Shown here one piece after another: positions 46,369 through 57,986 of a stretch of 64,000 nucleotides of DNA; position 1 is the first letter of the stretch, and each line of letters opens with the position of its first letter. The DNA is from Daphnia pulex (taxonomy: Eukaryota > Arthropoda > Branchiopoda > Diplostraca > Daphniidae). The notes beneath the pieces were generated by a model, which was not told the DNA's origin, did not search any database, and was given only the letters and a program-made list of their open reading frames with translations. A program made the position numbers and the translations under genes. The DNA is taken from NCBI RefSeq assembly GCF_021134715.1, contig NC_060025.1:6696001-6760000 (forward strand), read 5' to 3'.

Positions 46369-49300
46369 CTAGCTGCATTGGTGGGTTAGTTCATACAAAA
46401 TTTGCGCTACAGTTCGGGATGACTCCACATTGCTCAAGGCAACACTCGCTAAATGATTCTCGTAACGTTGGAGATTCCTTCAAAAGAAATATAAATACAT
46501 CAGAAAAATTGCCAACAGGTAATTAAATAAAAAAACACGAATTACCTCCTTCCCAATGCGGAGTGTGTGGCGATATTACGGAGAATAAGGGCTGATGTCA
46601 ATCGAATACTTTTGGTTACTGGCCCTTCTTTTTCTTCCTATAATCGAAATAAAGAAAAACACTGTTACCGTTTCCTACTTTTATTATTTAAAAAAACTTG
46701 TCAATCTACCTGTTCTTTTTGGTTCATCAGTTCAACTGCGTGTCGTTTAATAGCATGCAATGCTGCGTGAGGTGCATATCCAGGATGAGGAGTAGGAGCT
46801 TGTGGCGCGGGAATGTCTGTCTTGCCCTGCGTATTCATTTGATGTCGTCGTGCTGCTAACAATCTCTGCATCTAAAGGGAATAAAGCAACAATACGAGAT
46901 GAATTAACTGTACGTGGGAAAAAATGAATGGAAAACAACCTCGTCGTTACAATGACGATCCATGAGATGCGTCATCATTGAAAATCTCCGTCTTTTGAGA
47001 CCGTCACAGCGTTCCCATAAGCACCCTAATTCCTCCACGTGAACTGGACAGTGAACTTGGCAAGCGTGAACGTAAACTTCGTGGGGCGTTTTAAATGACC
47101 TTGAAATGAATCAATGGATAAAGATGAGCAAAACATTTCAGATTTAAAAAAAATAGTTGCACTATCTCTCACCTCATGCACTCTTTCCATTCGCAAAGAT
47201 ATTGTAAAGACGGATCGATAGGTTGTGGACTGGGAGATGATACTGGTTGACAGTCGGTTGATTTGCTTTTCATGTGTCTCCCGCGGGGTTTTGCTGCTTC
47301 AATGCTATTAGTTCGTTTTTTGAAACCTGGAGTTGCGCCGGCATTGGTGGGTACAACGGTGGCCGGCGACGCTGTGGGTGATGTCGTTACGATTGGCGTT
47401 GAAGTTACAGAGTTCACGATCGAAGAGGCCGGAACCGGTGTGATGGTAACATGACTTTCTGCTACACTGGAACTGCGTGATGCATTCTCTGTTGGTCGGG
47501 CTGGAAAGGCGACGGCTCCACCGGAGAAAGTGACTACGCCTTCCATTGAAGAGGTTGTAACCACACTAGGGACAGAACTAGTCACGGTGATGGGTTGAGC
47601 TGACGACGAAAGGATAGCCGTGGACACTGGAAGACAGCTACCGTTGGCAATGAGACTAACACCACTCGAAGACGGCGCTTGTCCGCTGTTAGCCGAAGAA
47701 TGTTGATGTACAGTGGTCACACTGTTGGTTCCTCCTGAGCTTGACAGGCTAACAACAGCTCCGTTAGCTTGCAACTGACTGGAAGTTATGGCCACGACGT
47801 TGGCAGGCATAGCAACGTGTTGAATCACTCCACCTGGGCGTTGAATGGCCAATAGCAGGCGCTGGCCCTGTTGGGGAAAACCAAGCCTGGCTTGCTGTGG
47901 AGTTTGCTGTTGAAGAATTAGAAAAGTCCTAGGTGTGTTCGGCCCCAAAACCACGGCTGGTTGGATTTGAGGTACTACTGCTGTACTATTAATTGTTATT
48001 GTGTTGGTCGTCTCGACAATGCCGTTAACGTTTCCATTGATTGTGATTTTTTCTTTATTCTTGTCAGCCGAATCTTTATTCTGTTCGGCTAAAGTTATTT
48101 CAGAAGGTTTTTCGGAAATTCCTCCAGAGTTTTCGTTGAGCTTTGAAGTCACATGATTCATCGTAGGTTTTTTCGGAGCAGAACTGTCATTTGTTTCCGT
48201 AGGACTGGCCGGTCGCTTGATCGCTTTCGACGTTTGACTTGCCACAATTTCGTCGGAGGACGATGAAACCTCGCAAGCTTCCAACTGGTCCAATAATGAC
48301 TGGCCATTACAAACAGCAGTGCCCGCTTCTTCCTCTAGATGAATTTGAACGTGTCCAGAGTCGTCAACCTGTGCAATGAGATGAGCAGCTTTCGGGGCAG
48401 CAACGCCATCTCCCAAGTCGACACCAAAGTCGTTCATCCCCACAACTCCCATGTCGACAGCAACACGATTTCGAGGATCATTCTGAATCAACTCTAGTCC
48501 ATTGTCACTGATACGAAGTTCTTTGCCGGCCAAAGTAGTAGCACCGTTGACTGATTCTTTTTTCACTTCTCGTTCCAACAGATCAGCTAACATTCCTTTG
48601 CCTTTACCATCAGGGGATTCAGTCACAACTGAGTTTTGTTCCATCTAAAGAAGTTGAAATGGTTGAAATTTATCTTCATTTTATTGCTACATTTTTTTTT
48701 ACTACTCGAAATACCTCCGGGCATACTCCGTTCATTTTTGGGGTGTTAATGGTAACTTGTGCGCCTTTGACATTCGTCTGACTTTCTTTGGATGGACCAT
48801 TCACTGCAGCTGGTTGTTGTTGTTGTTGCTGTTGTAGAAGTTTCTGTTGCTGCTGTCTCTGAGCAACCTGTAGCGTATAATTGTTTAGCCAAAGAATATT
48901 TTACGTTTAAAATTAGTGGAAACTAAGAAATCATAATGCAAGGCAAACATGCTCAATGTTAGTCATCTACTACATTCATGGCGAGGTTATAAGGATTATT
49001 AAATAAATACAAACCTGAAGAACGATAGCGCCTGAAAGGGGATGATTTACTATCTGATTAGAAGAAACGGGACTACCGTGCGAATTCATGCAAGGTATTC
49101 TAGTCATGCCGGGCAATGCCGTCGCAGTGGGCGAAAGGCCCAAAGTAGCCACGTGATTGGCGGACTGGCTGTTATTGTCCGGTACCTTATTGGCCAAGAG
49201 GGATTTGATCAAGGAAGACGACGGTGGTACTGAGCTACCAGTTGTCGCAACCTGACTCGTTTCAGGTAGCGACATACCACCTTGACCTAACGCTTGAGAT

Positions 49301-52300
49301 AAATGAGGATGTGCCAACGACTAGAAACAAAACAAAAACAACAAAACCACAAAATAAAATAAAACTCAAATAGTAACCAGATAATAAGAATGACTGTAAC
49401 AAAATACAAAAGGGGAAGACTGGGCTGTAACTAAGCCCACAACTATAAACGATAAACTTGCCTGCTTCGGAGCTTCTTTCCTATTATTGACTTTTGGTGG
49501 AGCACAGAGTTGGGCTTTCAGTATAGGAGAACCAGGTACTTCGATAGGAATCGGCGTGGGTGTAGGCGAACGCACCACTGCATTTGTCGGGGCACTCGTA
49601 ACAGCAGTTGAAGCGGTCTTTGACGCCATTCCTTCGAAATAGAATTCGACGGCACTGCCAACTTGTTTCCGAAATGGCCCGACGTTTTGACCAAATGTTG
49701 CTCTGATCCAACAAATATGACGTCAATTAGTCTCGCCACTCAACCGAATACTAAAGTTGTTAACGTTGAGAACATACCTAACACAGGAGAAAAACTGAAC
49801 GATCCCCAAAACCTGCTTTGGTCCATTTCTAGAGCATCCAGCCGTATATTGCCTATACAGCACGTTTTGTTCTATACTTGGTGCTCCAACGACGGGCTCA
49901 AACGTAGTCCTTAACCATTGCATAGCAATTTGTTCTTTCTCTGTGTGACTGATACTGGCAACAATGGGTTTCGATTGGGTTGGCGTGCTGGGCCTAGAAC
50001 TGGCATTTGCTTCTAAAAATATGAAATAACCCTTTAGCTTTGTTGAACTGTTAAACATCTTCGGGGCATATGAAATTCTACTTGGCAGGATTTTGGTGAG
50101 AGAGTTTGGTGATTGCGGAACAGAAGCGGCAACAGGCTGTAGTAGCATCGGCGGCGGAGTCGATGGGGCACTCGGTGCTGGGCTGTGTGAGTGGGTAGGG
50201 CGAACCACACAGTGAATTGGATTCAACTGCGCATGCGTGGCCACCGTGTCACCTTCGGCAACTGTCTCAACTACGTTCATAAGAATCCTTGCTTTAGATC
50301 CATAGCTCTGAGCCTATCAAAAGAAATCAATGCATAAATAACAAGTAAAAAGATTGAAGTTGGGACGAAACCAAACAATATCTACCTCGACAGTCAGGAG
50401 GGAAATCAAAATATCCAACGCTCCTTGACAATGCAGGAAGGCATTGCAAGTGGCTTGGCCAAGAGAAGACAACGCATAAACACACTCCAATGTGTAGATT
50501 AATAATGCAACATCAGGTATAGTTAAATAGGAGCACAGTTTTTCATAAACCTTCATTTAAAAAATAATAATTATTAATGAGTGTATAAGCGTGGTGCGGA
50601 TGAATGACCGAAGTCAACCTACGTGAGAATCAAGAGACGACATCAAAAGCAGCTCATTTTCACTGCGTTGGGCCAAACGACCTAAAGTTTCCATACAACG
50701 GAGTACAATAAAACGGTCGTTTGACTCCAATCCTCGTGTGACCGTCCCCAAAAGAATGGCCGACAGCGAACAATCTGCGGGATCCTTTAAATTGACCTGC
50801 AAAGAAATGGCCGTCAGCTATCTAACCGCAAATTCCACTTTGAGCACAAAACTCCTTTACCTCTAATGCGACATTTGATATGGCATCGAAGGCCAACTGT
50901 GGTAGACAAGACCACCTGGCATGAGCAGCCAAAAGAAGAAGTCGCATACAAGCTTCGCTTTGAGCTAATACAGCCGAATTGACATCATCAAAACTCAAAT
51001 TGCGAATGACATTAAGAACCTTGAATGAAAGACACGAGAATAACAGGTTTAATTTGCAACTTTCCAAAGGTAAATAGAAAATTCTAACCTGTAAAACTCT
51101 TTGACCGAGAGCATCGTGAACACCTTGATCCCGACCAACATGAAATAGATCCAACTCCTCTGGTTCTAATTGTAGCACAGGATCGTCCTGTTTAATTGGA
51201 GGCTGTTCGACGGGACATCGAGCAGCTCTGCGTTGATCCAGCCAATAGCGGATGGCACGTGGATTATCTGGTTTTTGAATGGCAACTGGCAATTTGTTTT
51301 TGGGAGCAACGACTTTCCTCTCCACATTGGTCTCCGCTTGTGAAGGTGTTTCCAACTCGAAAGCGGCGTTGGACTCGGTAATTGGTGGAGCGATGCCGTC
51401 ATGTGATAAATCTGGTTTGGTGTGCGATTCAGCATCTTGAGAAGATTCCTGCGCAGCAGCAGCAGAAATATCCTCACAAACGAAATCTTCGTCGGTCGGC
51501 TGAATACTCCGAGATGGTTCGACAGCAAAATCGTCTTGGGCAAAGGAGGCAACAAGATTCTCATCATTTTGTAAATATCCAGGAACTGCAACGTCGCTGG
51601 CAGGTTCTATGGGGCTATTGGCTGATTTTGCCAAACAATTTTTGAAGTTTGGCTCACAACTGGGCACTCTTTCCACGTTTGGCGGACTAGTAGCCGAAAC
51701 CACATCAGATCCTGAGGCTGACAATGGACCCGTTCCATTTTCGTATAACATGACACTACACTGAGACTCTTCCTCAATTAATGTTGATCCTTCTTCAATC
51801 AATGTTGATTCAAGTTCGTCCCCTCTGGAATTTAAGGTCACTGATCTGATGGGTCTCTCACTACCTAATGGGCGTACGACCAGATGCACTTTGTTTGTTG
51901 CAGATGTACTGCCATTTTCTTCTGGAAGAAGATCTGACGGTAGAGTCCTTGATGAATCAGCCTCTCCAATAGCACTCGACGCTGTATGAACAGATCGGTG
52001 ATCCCAATACGGGCCCACTACAGCTGTAACATCGTCTGGTGTGACCACTAAATCTTCTTCAGACAATTGTACAATGTCAGCATCCGGGACAACATCACGC
52101 CAAAATCGGCCGAGGTTCTGCCCACGAAATTTTCGGTAACTATCCGTGAATAGATCTCGGATGTCAACTGTAAGACAAAGCCCAGAAAGGTGGGATAGAA
52201 TTAGAAAAGTATACTTAAAACAGCAACTTCTGTAAGGTGTACCTTGCGAAAAGATTCCAGCGTGTGCTAGTAGAGCATCGACGATGCGGGGACACTGATG

Positions 52301-53336
52301 GAGGGGAAACGGTCTTCGGCTTTCCATTGCAAGAAGACTGCAAACATTGATGGCGAAGTCTTGCTCGTTGGGTAGAGGACATAGAAGGGAGAGGAACACT
52401 CGCTCAGTCGGTGTAACCTGTATCCCATCAGTCGACAACCCAGCTGTGTTTCGCACGTGATCTACAAAATAAAAGTTATTGAATGCACTGCAATCGATTG
52501 TGTAAAGCAGTTGTCAAACCTGGGATAACGTGCTGCGCAGCATTATAAGACGTCGGAGTGGCATGAAGAAGTCGAAGGGCTTTACGTCGGTTGCGGGCGT
52601 CATCCTCTTCGTGATGTTCAGACTCGCGTCGATCAACTTCTTCGCCCAAAAAGTGTATCCTCTCGTAAACATCCAGGTATCTGTTCGTAAACAACGGTTA
52701 TTATTTATCTGTTGATATTTGCCATGCTTAGACTGTTATCATGAAATATACCTTATATAAATTTGCTTCAAAGCAATTGGTCCATTGGCGCATAACCGGT
52801 GAATGCCAAAGTAGGGAAGCAGAGATTCCCATTCGCCGTGTACGTTCACCTAATCATTTGACATTTAAACAAACAAAATTATATTAGAATAAAAACCTAT
52901 ATCGAATTGAAACTGAAAAATTTTAATCTAGCAACCATAGAGTTGTTTATACTGGAAGGAGGTCATGCATTTAGCCTTTCAAAAGTTGACAATATAATGA
53001 AACCAATACCTTTTCCCATCCGCCGTGCGAAGTGACGAGTGAGTAGAGAAGATATAAATCAACTTCATGACCGTGGAGACGTGGAAGTTTGTTGAAACTC
53101 GTCCTTAAAAAAAAAACACAGAATTCAAAAATGTTAAAATAATCCTCAAAATAGGCATTATAATCAAATTTTTCTTTGTGTCACACTAAGCAAGAAGAGT
53201 ACACTCATCATCAAGTCCTTGTAATTGCAAAGCATGTTATTTACCCTCTGATGTCATGAAAGGATTTTAGTTCCCGGCAAAAAGACGAATATTCATCGGC
53301 ATACGTTTTGGCGTCTTTGCCGAGATGTTCAGCCAT
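46369..53336 (-). CDS. Arid2: ARID2/BAP170-type subunit of the PBAP (SWI/SNF) remodelling complex
   Basis: Multi-exon minus-strand gene, ATG at 53336, TAG at 46369, about 1,800 residues by my exon reading. Domains in order: (1) ARID over the first three or four exons ([52 protein letters not shown]), then [12 protein letters not shown]; (2) an armadillo-like region ([56 protein letters not shown]) interrupted by a long acidic low-complexity exon (about 51090-52170); (3) an RFX-type winged helix ([26 protein letters not shown]); (4) a Ser/Thr/Gln-rich exon of about 490 residues (47169-48644); (5) two C2H2 fingers at the C terminus ([27 protein letters not shown]); and (6) the conserved end [20 protein letters not shown], then [19 protein letters not shown]. 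It targets the PBAP complex to chromatin. Confidence 0.93.
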
Positions 53337-53603
53337 TATTGTTACCGGCCCACCACACCTAAACGGTTAGGGTTCAGTTGACAATCCTCTAAGCATTCGT
53401 CAAAGCATTCTTAAACGGTACCGAGAGGACAATGACCAACAAATCGATGGGCGCCAAAACAAAACAAAACAGAAAGCAAGGAGGAAAAGGCGCGAGGATC
53501 ACTGAGTTGTCATCGGCACGTGTGTGAGAGGGGCCGTGAGTGGGGAGATGCCAAGGGCGCGATTTTCTTAGCATCGGTTTGTGTTCGAAACACTAGGGCA
53601 GCT

Positions 53604-54179
53604 ATGGATCACGGCGTAATCTTCCATTATGAGCAAGGACGAATTCACAAGGAAATAGATCAATCACTTGGCAAGTGGACACAACACAGTGGCTTTTCCA
53701 ATTCCACTTGGATGGAACAAGAGTCACAGAGTATTGGGGCTTGGTTGTTGTATGTGCAGCAGAATACTATGTTCACTGGGGATGCCAGGGCAAAATGGCG
53801 GCGAAAAGTTCTCAGACTACACTTTAACTGCAAATATTTTGTCACTTGTTTCTTGACCACACAGCAGGTAAGAAGATCCCGATCAATGGGAAGCAAACTT
53901 TCTGTCACGAGCGGGCTAGTCCAGCAAGAGTGTTCCAGTTGTTGTGGGCGCACCGTACCGCGCGTCACAAGTCCCGTGCCGATTTTCTTTCCTTTCCTTT
54001 GTAAGCAGGCAGGCAAAGCATTAAATTTGTCTAAAGCTATCTTCAGACCCAACGCCACCTATCGGAACCAAGCGCACGGTTTTTTCGAAGCTTTGGCAAA
54101 CCGTGGCAAACAGAGAGAGTTGACACAACTTCTTCATCAGATCGTGCTCGATTATTTGACGTCTCTGTGGTTGGATTAA
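53604..54179 (+). CDS. Unrecognised small gene, probably two exons, 144 residues
   Basis: ATG at 53604 opens a long frame. A good donor (CAG|GTAAGA) at 53868 and an acceptor (AAGCAG) ending at 54008 remove a 141-bp segment whose content looks non-coding, and the phase is kept. The product starts MDHGVIFHYEQGRIHKEIDQ, contains GAWLLYVQQNT and KWRRKVLRLHFNCKYF, and ends ELTQLLHQIVLDYLTSLWLD, mostly helical in composition. Because the intron length is a multiple of three and free of stops, an unspliced 191-residue form is also possible. The gene is divergent from ARID2, with start codons about 270 bp apart, suggesting a shared promoter. I do not recognise the family. Confidence 0.5.
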   Translation: MDHGVIFHYEQGRIHKEIDQSLGKWTQHSGFSNSTWMEQESQSIGAWLLYVQQNTMFTGDARAKWRRKVLRLHFNCKYFVTCFLTTQQVRRSRSMGSKLSVTSGLVQQECSSCCGRTVPRVTSPVPIFFPFLCKQAGKALNLSKAIFRPNATYRNQAHGFFEALANRGKQRELTQLLHQIVLDYLTSLWLD

Positions 54180-54437
54180 TCGTTCGCTTATTTATTTTTG
54201 ATTAAAAAATACATGCCTACGTGATTAATTTAAAAAAAAAAAAAATGCAAGCCTACACGCCATCTAGTTGTCGTATCGGTGACCGTCAATATAACGCCAT
54301 CTCGTGCCTGACAGTCGAGTCCTCTAAATACAATTTGCAGCCATTTTGCTACACACGTGTAGAGCTGTAGACTGTAGAGCAAGTGAGCAAGAGAATCTGC
54401 CTGTACTACACAGTAGAAAGACGTAAAGCTTCCTGCA

Positions 54438-55091
54438 ATGACTTACAAGTAAAAAATACATTTATTGATTACGCATTGTAATGTTTTAATGAATGTTTAA
54501 TAAAAGTTAAAGGAAAATTTAAACAATTTTAGGCGTAAAAAGTATCATCGTGGAGAAACACACATCCGCAAAAAATACAAAGGAAAAAGACGTACTAAAG
54601 ATCTGGATGAGGTATATAATAGTTAATATTTAATGTATTATATTTTGACTTTTAAGTTTCATTGTGATAATGTATATTTTCAGATTGATAATGATTTGAA
54701 ACACAATTCTGAAAGCCTTCTTGCTCAGAAAATTGATGTTGAGAAAGCTGGTAACGCACAGTACTACTGCATACACTGCGCGTAAGTCATTTCATCCAAA
54801 CACTAAATTATTGTAATATAATTCTATTCAATCTACAGAAGATATTTCATTGACGAGCATTCCCTCAGTCACCACTATCGGACTAAAGTTCACAAGCGTA
54901 GACTGAAAGCATTAGAGTTAGAGCCTTACACTATTGAAGAATCGGAAAGGGCTGCAGGTCTTGGTGGAAATTACAAGGCGCCTGTGAAGAGGAAAATTGA
55001 AACTATTCTCCCTAAAGTGATGAGTGATAAAATTGATGTTGACCAAGAACCAGAATTAAAGAAACAGTGCACAGTCACACTAAGAGAATAA
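54438..55091 (+). CDS. Znf593: Zinc finger protein 593 / Bud20 homologue
   Basis: Four exons (54438-54448, 54533-54611, 54684-54781, 54839-55091), 146 residues, phase continuous. The basic N terminus ([20 protein letters not shown]) is followed by [15 protein letters not shown]. Then comes a single C2H2 finger of the U1/dsRBD type, [20 protein letters not shown] with [13 protein letters not shown], and the diagnostic [16 protein letters not shown]. This matches ZNF593 (CLACARYFID..., EPYSQEEAERAAGMG). In yeast the orthologue Bud20 helps export the pre-60S ribosomal subunit. The gene stops only 9 bp before the SLIMP start codon on the same strand. Confidence 0.94.
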
Positions 55092-55100
55092 AACTTGATC

Positions 55101-56426
55101 ATGGCTCTAAGAATCTTGTCTACTTCTCACATCAACATCACAAATAAAAACATTTATCTTTTCCTAGTTCGAGGAGTTGTATCTGCCTTGCACATACCCG
55201 GTCATTTATCAAAAGCAGCAGTGTCAATATTAACTCCTGATTTGAGCAATATTGACAGATTGATTACTGATGACTTAGTGAAATTGCAAACAAATCTTTC
55301 ATCGAGAAAATCATCATTTCATCTGGATTCTTTTATTCAACAATGGAAGCACATGGTCGAACTCCATCTTCAGCGCGAAGATCTTGAAACCAGAAGAATT
55401 GAAGTCACCCAATTGATGAAGCAAGTCGCGTCCAATACTGCAGATACCACTCGCCCCAATAAGATTGAAGAAGTTAAACAAGAAGGTATAAGATTGAGAA
55501 CCCAATTGAAAGAACTAACGAAAGTATGGTGGGATGTCGAAGAAACAGCCGTGACTCGAGCTTTGAGCCTTCCTAACAGCTTACATTCTGAAACACCCAT
55601 TGAAGATAGCAGAGAGTTGTATTCCTTCATTCCTCCGAAATCCGCACATAGCCCCAATGATTCCACCAAGCTGGACGTAAAGTTTGTCAGTCACAGTCCT
55701 ACAGCTTTCTATATGAGAGGTCTTTCTGCTCGGCTTGAACTGAATTGGATGCGAAATTTCAGCAACGATTGGATCAGCAAGGGCTACAACTTGATTTCAC
55801 CACCCGATTTCGTTAGATCATTAATAGTTGATGGTTGCGGTCTTGATTTCAATAATCCCCAAAAAGTGTTGAGTCTAGCTACAGTTCCAGATCACGGCAG
55901 TCTTGAAAAAGGGAACGGTTTCCATCTAGTTGGCGGTTCCTCATTACCCGCCATGGTGGCGTTCCTGACTAAAAATGCTATCGAAGAGCCGATTCCATTG
56001 CGACTGGCATCTGCTGGGCGTACTTACCATCCTCCGACGGAATCAAACCACGAAGACCTTACCAATACCACACAAGCTTCATCCATACACTTGTTAACCG
56101 TAATGAAGAATTGTCCAGATGCCATGTTTAAAGAAGTTGTACGCGTCCAAGAAACCATTTCAATGCAGTTGCAAAAACTTGACGTGAATTTCAGGATCAT
56201 TGCTGTACCTGCCCGTCAGTTGGAGTCATGGGAACAGTACCGCTCGTCTGTTGAACTCTTCTCGTCATCGTCTAAGAAGTTCATTCAAGTAGCCAACATT
56301 TCGATCATCGGTGACTATATTTCTAGACGGCTCTCCATTTATGGTCCAAACAAAGAGTGGCCCGGTTTTGTAACATCCCAAGCCCTGTCTGTTCCAAAAC
56401 TGCTTTATTGTTATTTAAAAAACTAG
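55101..56426 (+). CDS. Slimp: SLIMP, seryl-tRNA synthetase-like mitochondrial protein
   Basis: Intronless frame of 441 residues from ATG at 55101. The N terminus is basic and hydroxylated (MALRILSTSHINITNK), suiting mitochondrial import. Residues of about 75-160 form the antiparallel coiled-coil arm of seryl-tRNA synthetases (LHLQREDLETRRIEVTQLMK...GIRLRTQLKEL). The class II fold follows (FYMRGLSARLELNWMRNF, YNLISPPDFVRS). Motif 2 of active enzymes, with its Arg and the FR.E.G/GRDT sequence, is replaced by LRLASAGRTYHPPTES; motif 3 (GSGLAxGRxLxAxxEN) is replaced by VTSQALSVPKLLYCYL. This loss of ATP and serine binding defines SLIMP, an insect paralogue needed for mitochondrial function that interacts with mitochondrial SerRS and LON. 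Neighbourhood: directly follows ZNF593, so co-transcription is possible. Confidence 0.9.
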   Translation: MALRILSTSHINITNKNIYLFLVRGVVSALHIPGHLSKAAVSILTPDLSNIDRLITDDLVKLQTNLSSRKSSFHLDSFIQQWKHMVELHLQREDLETRRIEVTQLMKQVASNTADTTRPNKIEEVKQEGIRLRTQLKELTKVWWDVEETAVTRALSLPNSLHSETPIEDSRELYSFIPPKSAHSPNDSTKLDVKFVSHSPTAFYMRGLSARLELNWMRNFSNDWISKGYNLISPPDFVRSLIVDGCGLDFNNPQKVLSLATVPDHGSLEKGNGFHLVGGSSLPAMVAFLTKNAIEEPIPLRLASAGRTYHPPTESNHEDLTNTTQASSIHLLTVMKNCPDAMFKEVVRVQETISMQLQKLDVNFRIIAVPARQLESWEQYRSSVELFSSSSKKFIQVANISIIGDYISRRLSIYGPNKEWPGFVTSQALSVPKLLYCYLKN

Positions 56427-57291
56427 AGCCACCAGTATGGAATGTCGTAAAAGTCGTGTAAGTCATTAGCGTTGGAAATCATGTTCGTAGTCCAGCATTG
56501 TATGAATAGAAAACCAGATGATTTTTGCCTTGAAAATACACCGAAACTTACCGTTATCAAAGAGTCGCTTATACGGCCATAGCAAGAGCACACCCTCAGC
56601 GCACTGCATGTTCTATTTTTAGGTTATGTAAGCGGGCAGAATAGGAGAGGAACGCGACTCTATTCATAGTAATTAGGTTGGTTCCTGTTCGACCGACATC
56701 CGCGTTCAGCTTTACTAATATAGGTAAGGAAATAAGCAACTCTTTTCTTATTTTCTTCACCATTTCCTGTTCCCAAATAAGTTTTCATCGTTTAAAAAAA
56801 CTACTTTTTGTTTTGTTTTTTCCTAGTGAACACCGAGGGTAACGTTACAAATGAAACTTCGTATTTACTTTCCGTCTGAGCTTCGATTTGATCCCATTTC
56901 GACGACTCCTTCGTTCGACTGTTTCGTAAGTCTATTTTGCAAATTTCCAGCCAATTGTTATTCAAAATTTTAAAGTGATGCATTTGAGAGTCGGAAATTC
57001 GTTTCCCAGACTGAGGCATTCTGCAAGAATGCAGTAATTTGATTTCATACGAACGTTAGGAAGTCCGGCTAAATGTGGTTCCTTTGGATGTGTGACCCAA
57101 CAAGAGTCAGCTCTGTTATTGAAAATCTTCCCTCCGTCATAGGTTGCTATTTTGGACTTCACCCGAGCATTTAGGGATCTTTTCTTAGCTGGAGTTTTCT
57201 GTACCCCTGGTACTGGGCCGAATCCGAGCCTAGTTCTCGGGCTGCAGCGCCAGATCCGGACGCAGTGCTCGCGTATCCGTCACTCGAGCTC
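56427..57291. other. Intergenic, upstream region of troponin I
   Basis: SLIMP 3' UTR followed by sequence with no supported exon. Minus-strand frames at 56801-57162 overlap each other and show no family motif. The last 150 bp, ahead of the putative initiator, is GC-richer. Confidence 0.45.
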
Positions 57292-57329
57292 AGTGTGTGT
57301 GTGCCAGCACTCGCTTCTTTGACCACCCG
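57290..57329 (+). promoter_or_regulatory. Putative troponin I initiator and first non-coding exon
   Basis: TCAGTG at 57290-57295 resembles the arthropod initiator. The following 35-40 nt end in a clean donor (CACCCG|GTAGG) at 57330. The next exon would begin after AATTGCAG at 57958 and carries 28 nt of leader before the ATG at 57987. Intron 1 holds CTATTTTTGA (about 57696), an 8-of-10 match to a MEF2 site, which is of interest because muscle genes such as fly TnI are driven from upstream and intronic MEF2 elements. Confidence 0.35.
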
Positions 57330-57986
57330 GTAGGCCCAAACAATTCAACATTAAGTTTTTTTTAATTCACTATAGTTTGAATAGACTCTCGGTGGTTGTA
57401 CAAAATAGTCTGATCGATTCGCCTACCAGGATTTTATTTTTTCTCGTGAAATCGAAATTGTATTTTACACCCTCCACCAAGAAATTCACGCCAATTACCG
57501 TTTCCATTCAGTTGTGCTACCAGTTACAAAGAATCATTTTTTCTTTTTGAGAAATTACTTAATTGAGGTCCAGTCAAGTCTCTTCCAGCAGTTTTATCAG
57601 TATAACTTTAGGATAGGGTTTTTTCGTGTTGCTTGGTTACATTTGTGCCTATATTTGGTTCTGTACGGTAGAACGCCGAGCATTCTCCTCCCGATCTATT
57701 TTTGAATCTGGCGCAAGGATTGAGCATCGGTTATCCTGTGCGCTTTTTTTTTAACATTTGTCCAATATATAAGTTAAAGGGGAAAAAACTGCTTGAAATA
57801 GCTGATGACGCGCATCTCAACTCCGTTAAATCTTATGTTTCGTTTGACCCTAATTCCGTATTCGAGTTAAAAATCCAGTCACCGCCAATTTCGCAATTTT
57901 CAACAACCAAAAGTTGTCCAGCAGCAAAGTTTAATTAATCGATTTTACTAAATTGCAGGTTCACTCAAATCTGATAACCTCCAATC

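Noticed and set aside
53660-54058. Minus-strand 132-codon frame opposite the unknown gene at 53604
   Set aside because: The plus strand has a start, consensus splice sites and a protein-like C terminus; the minus-strand frame has none of these.
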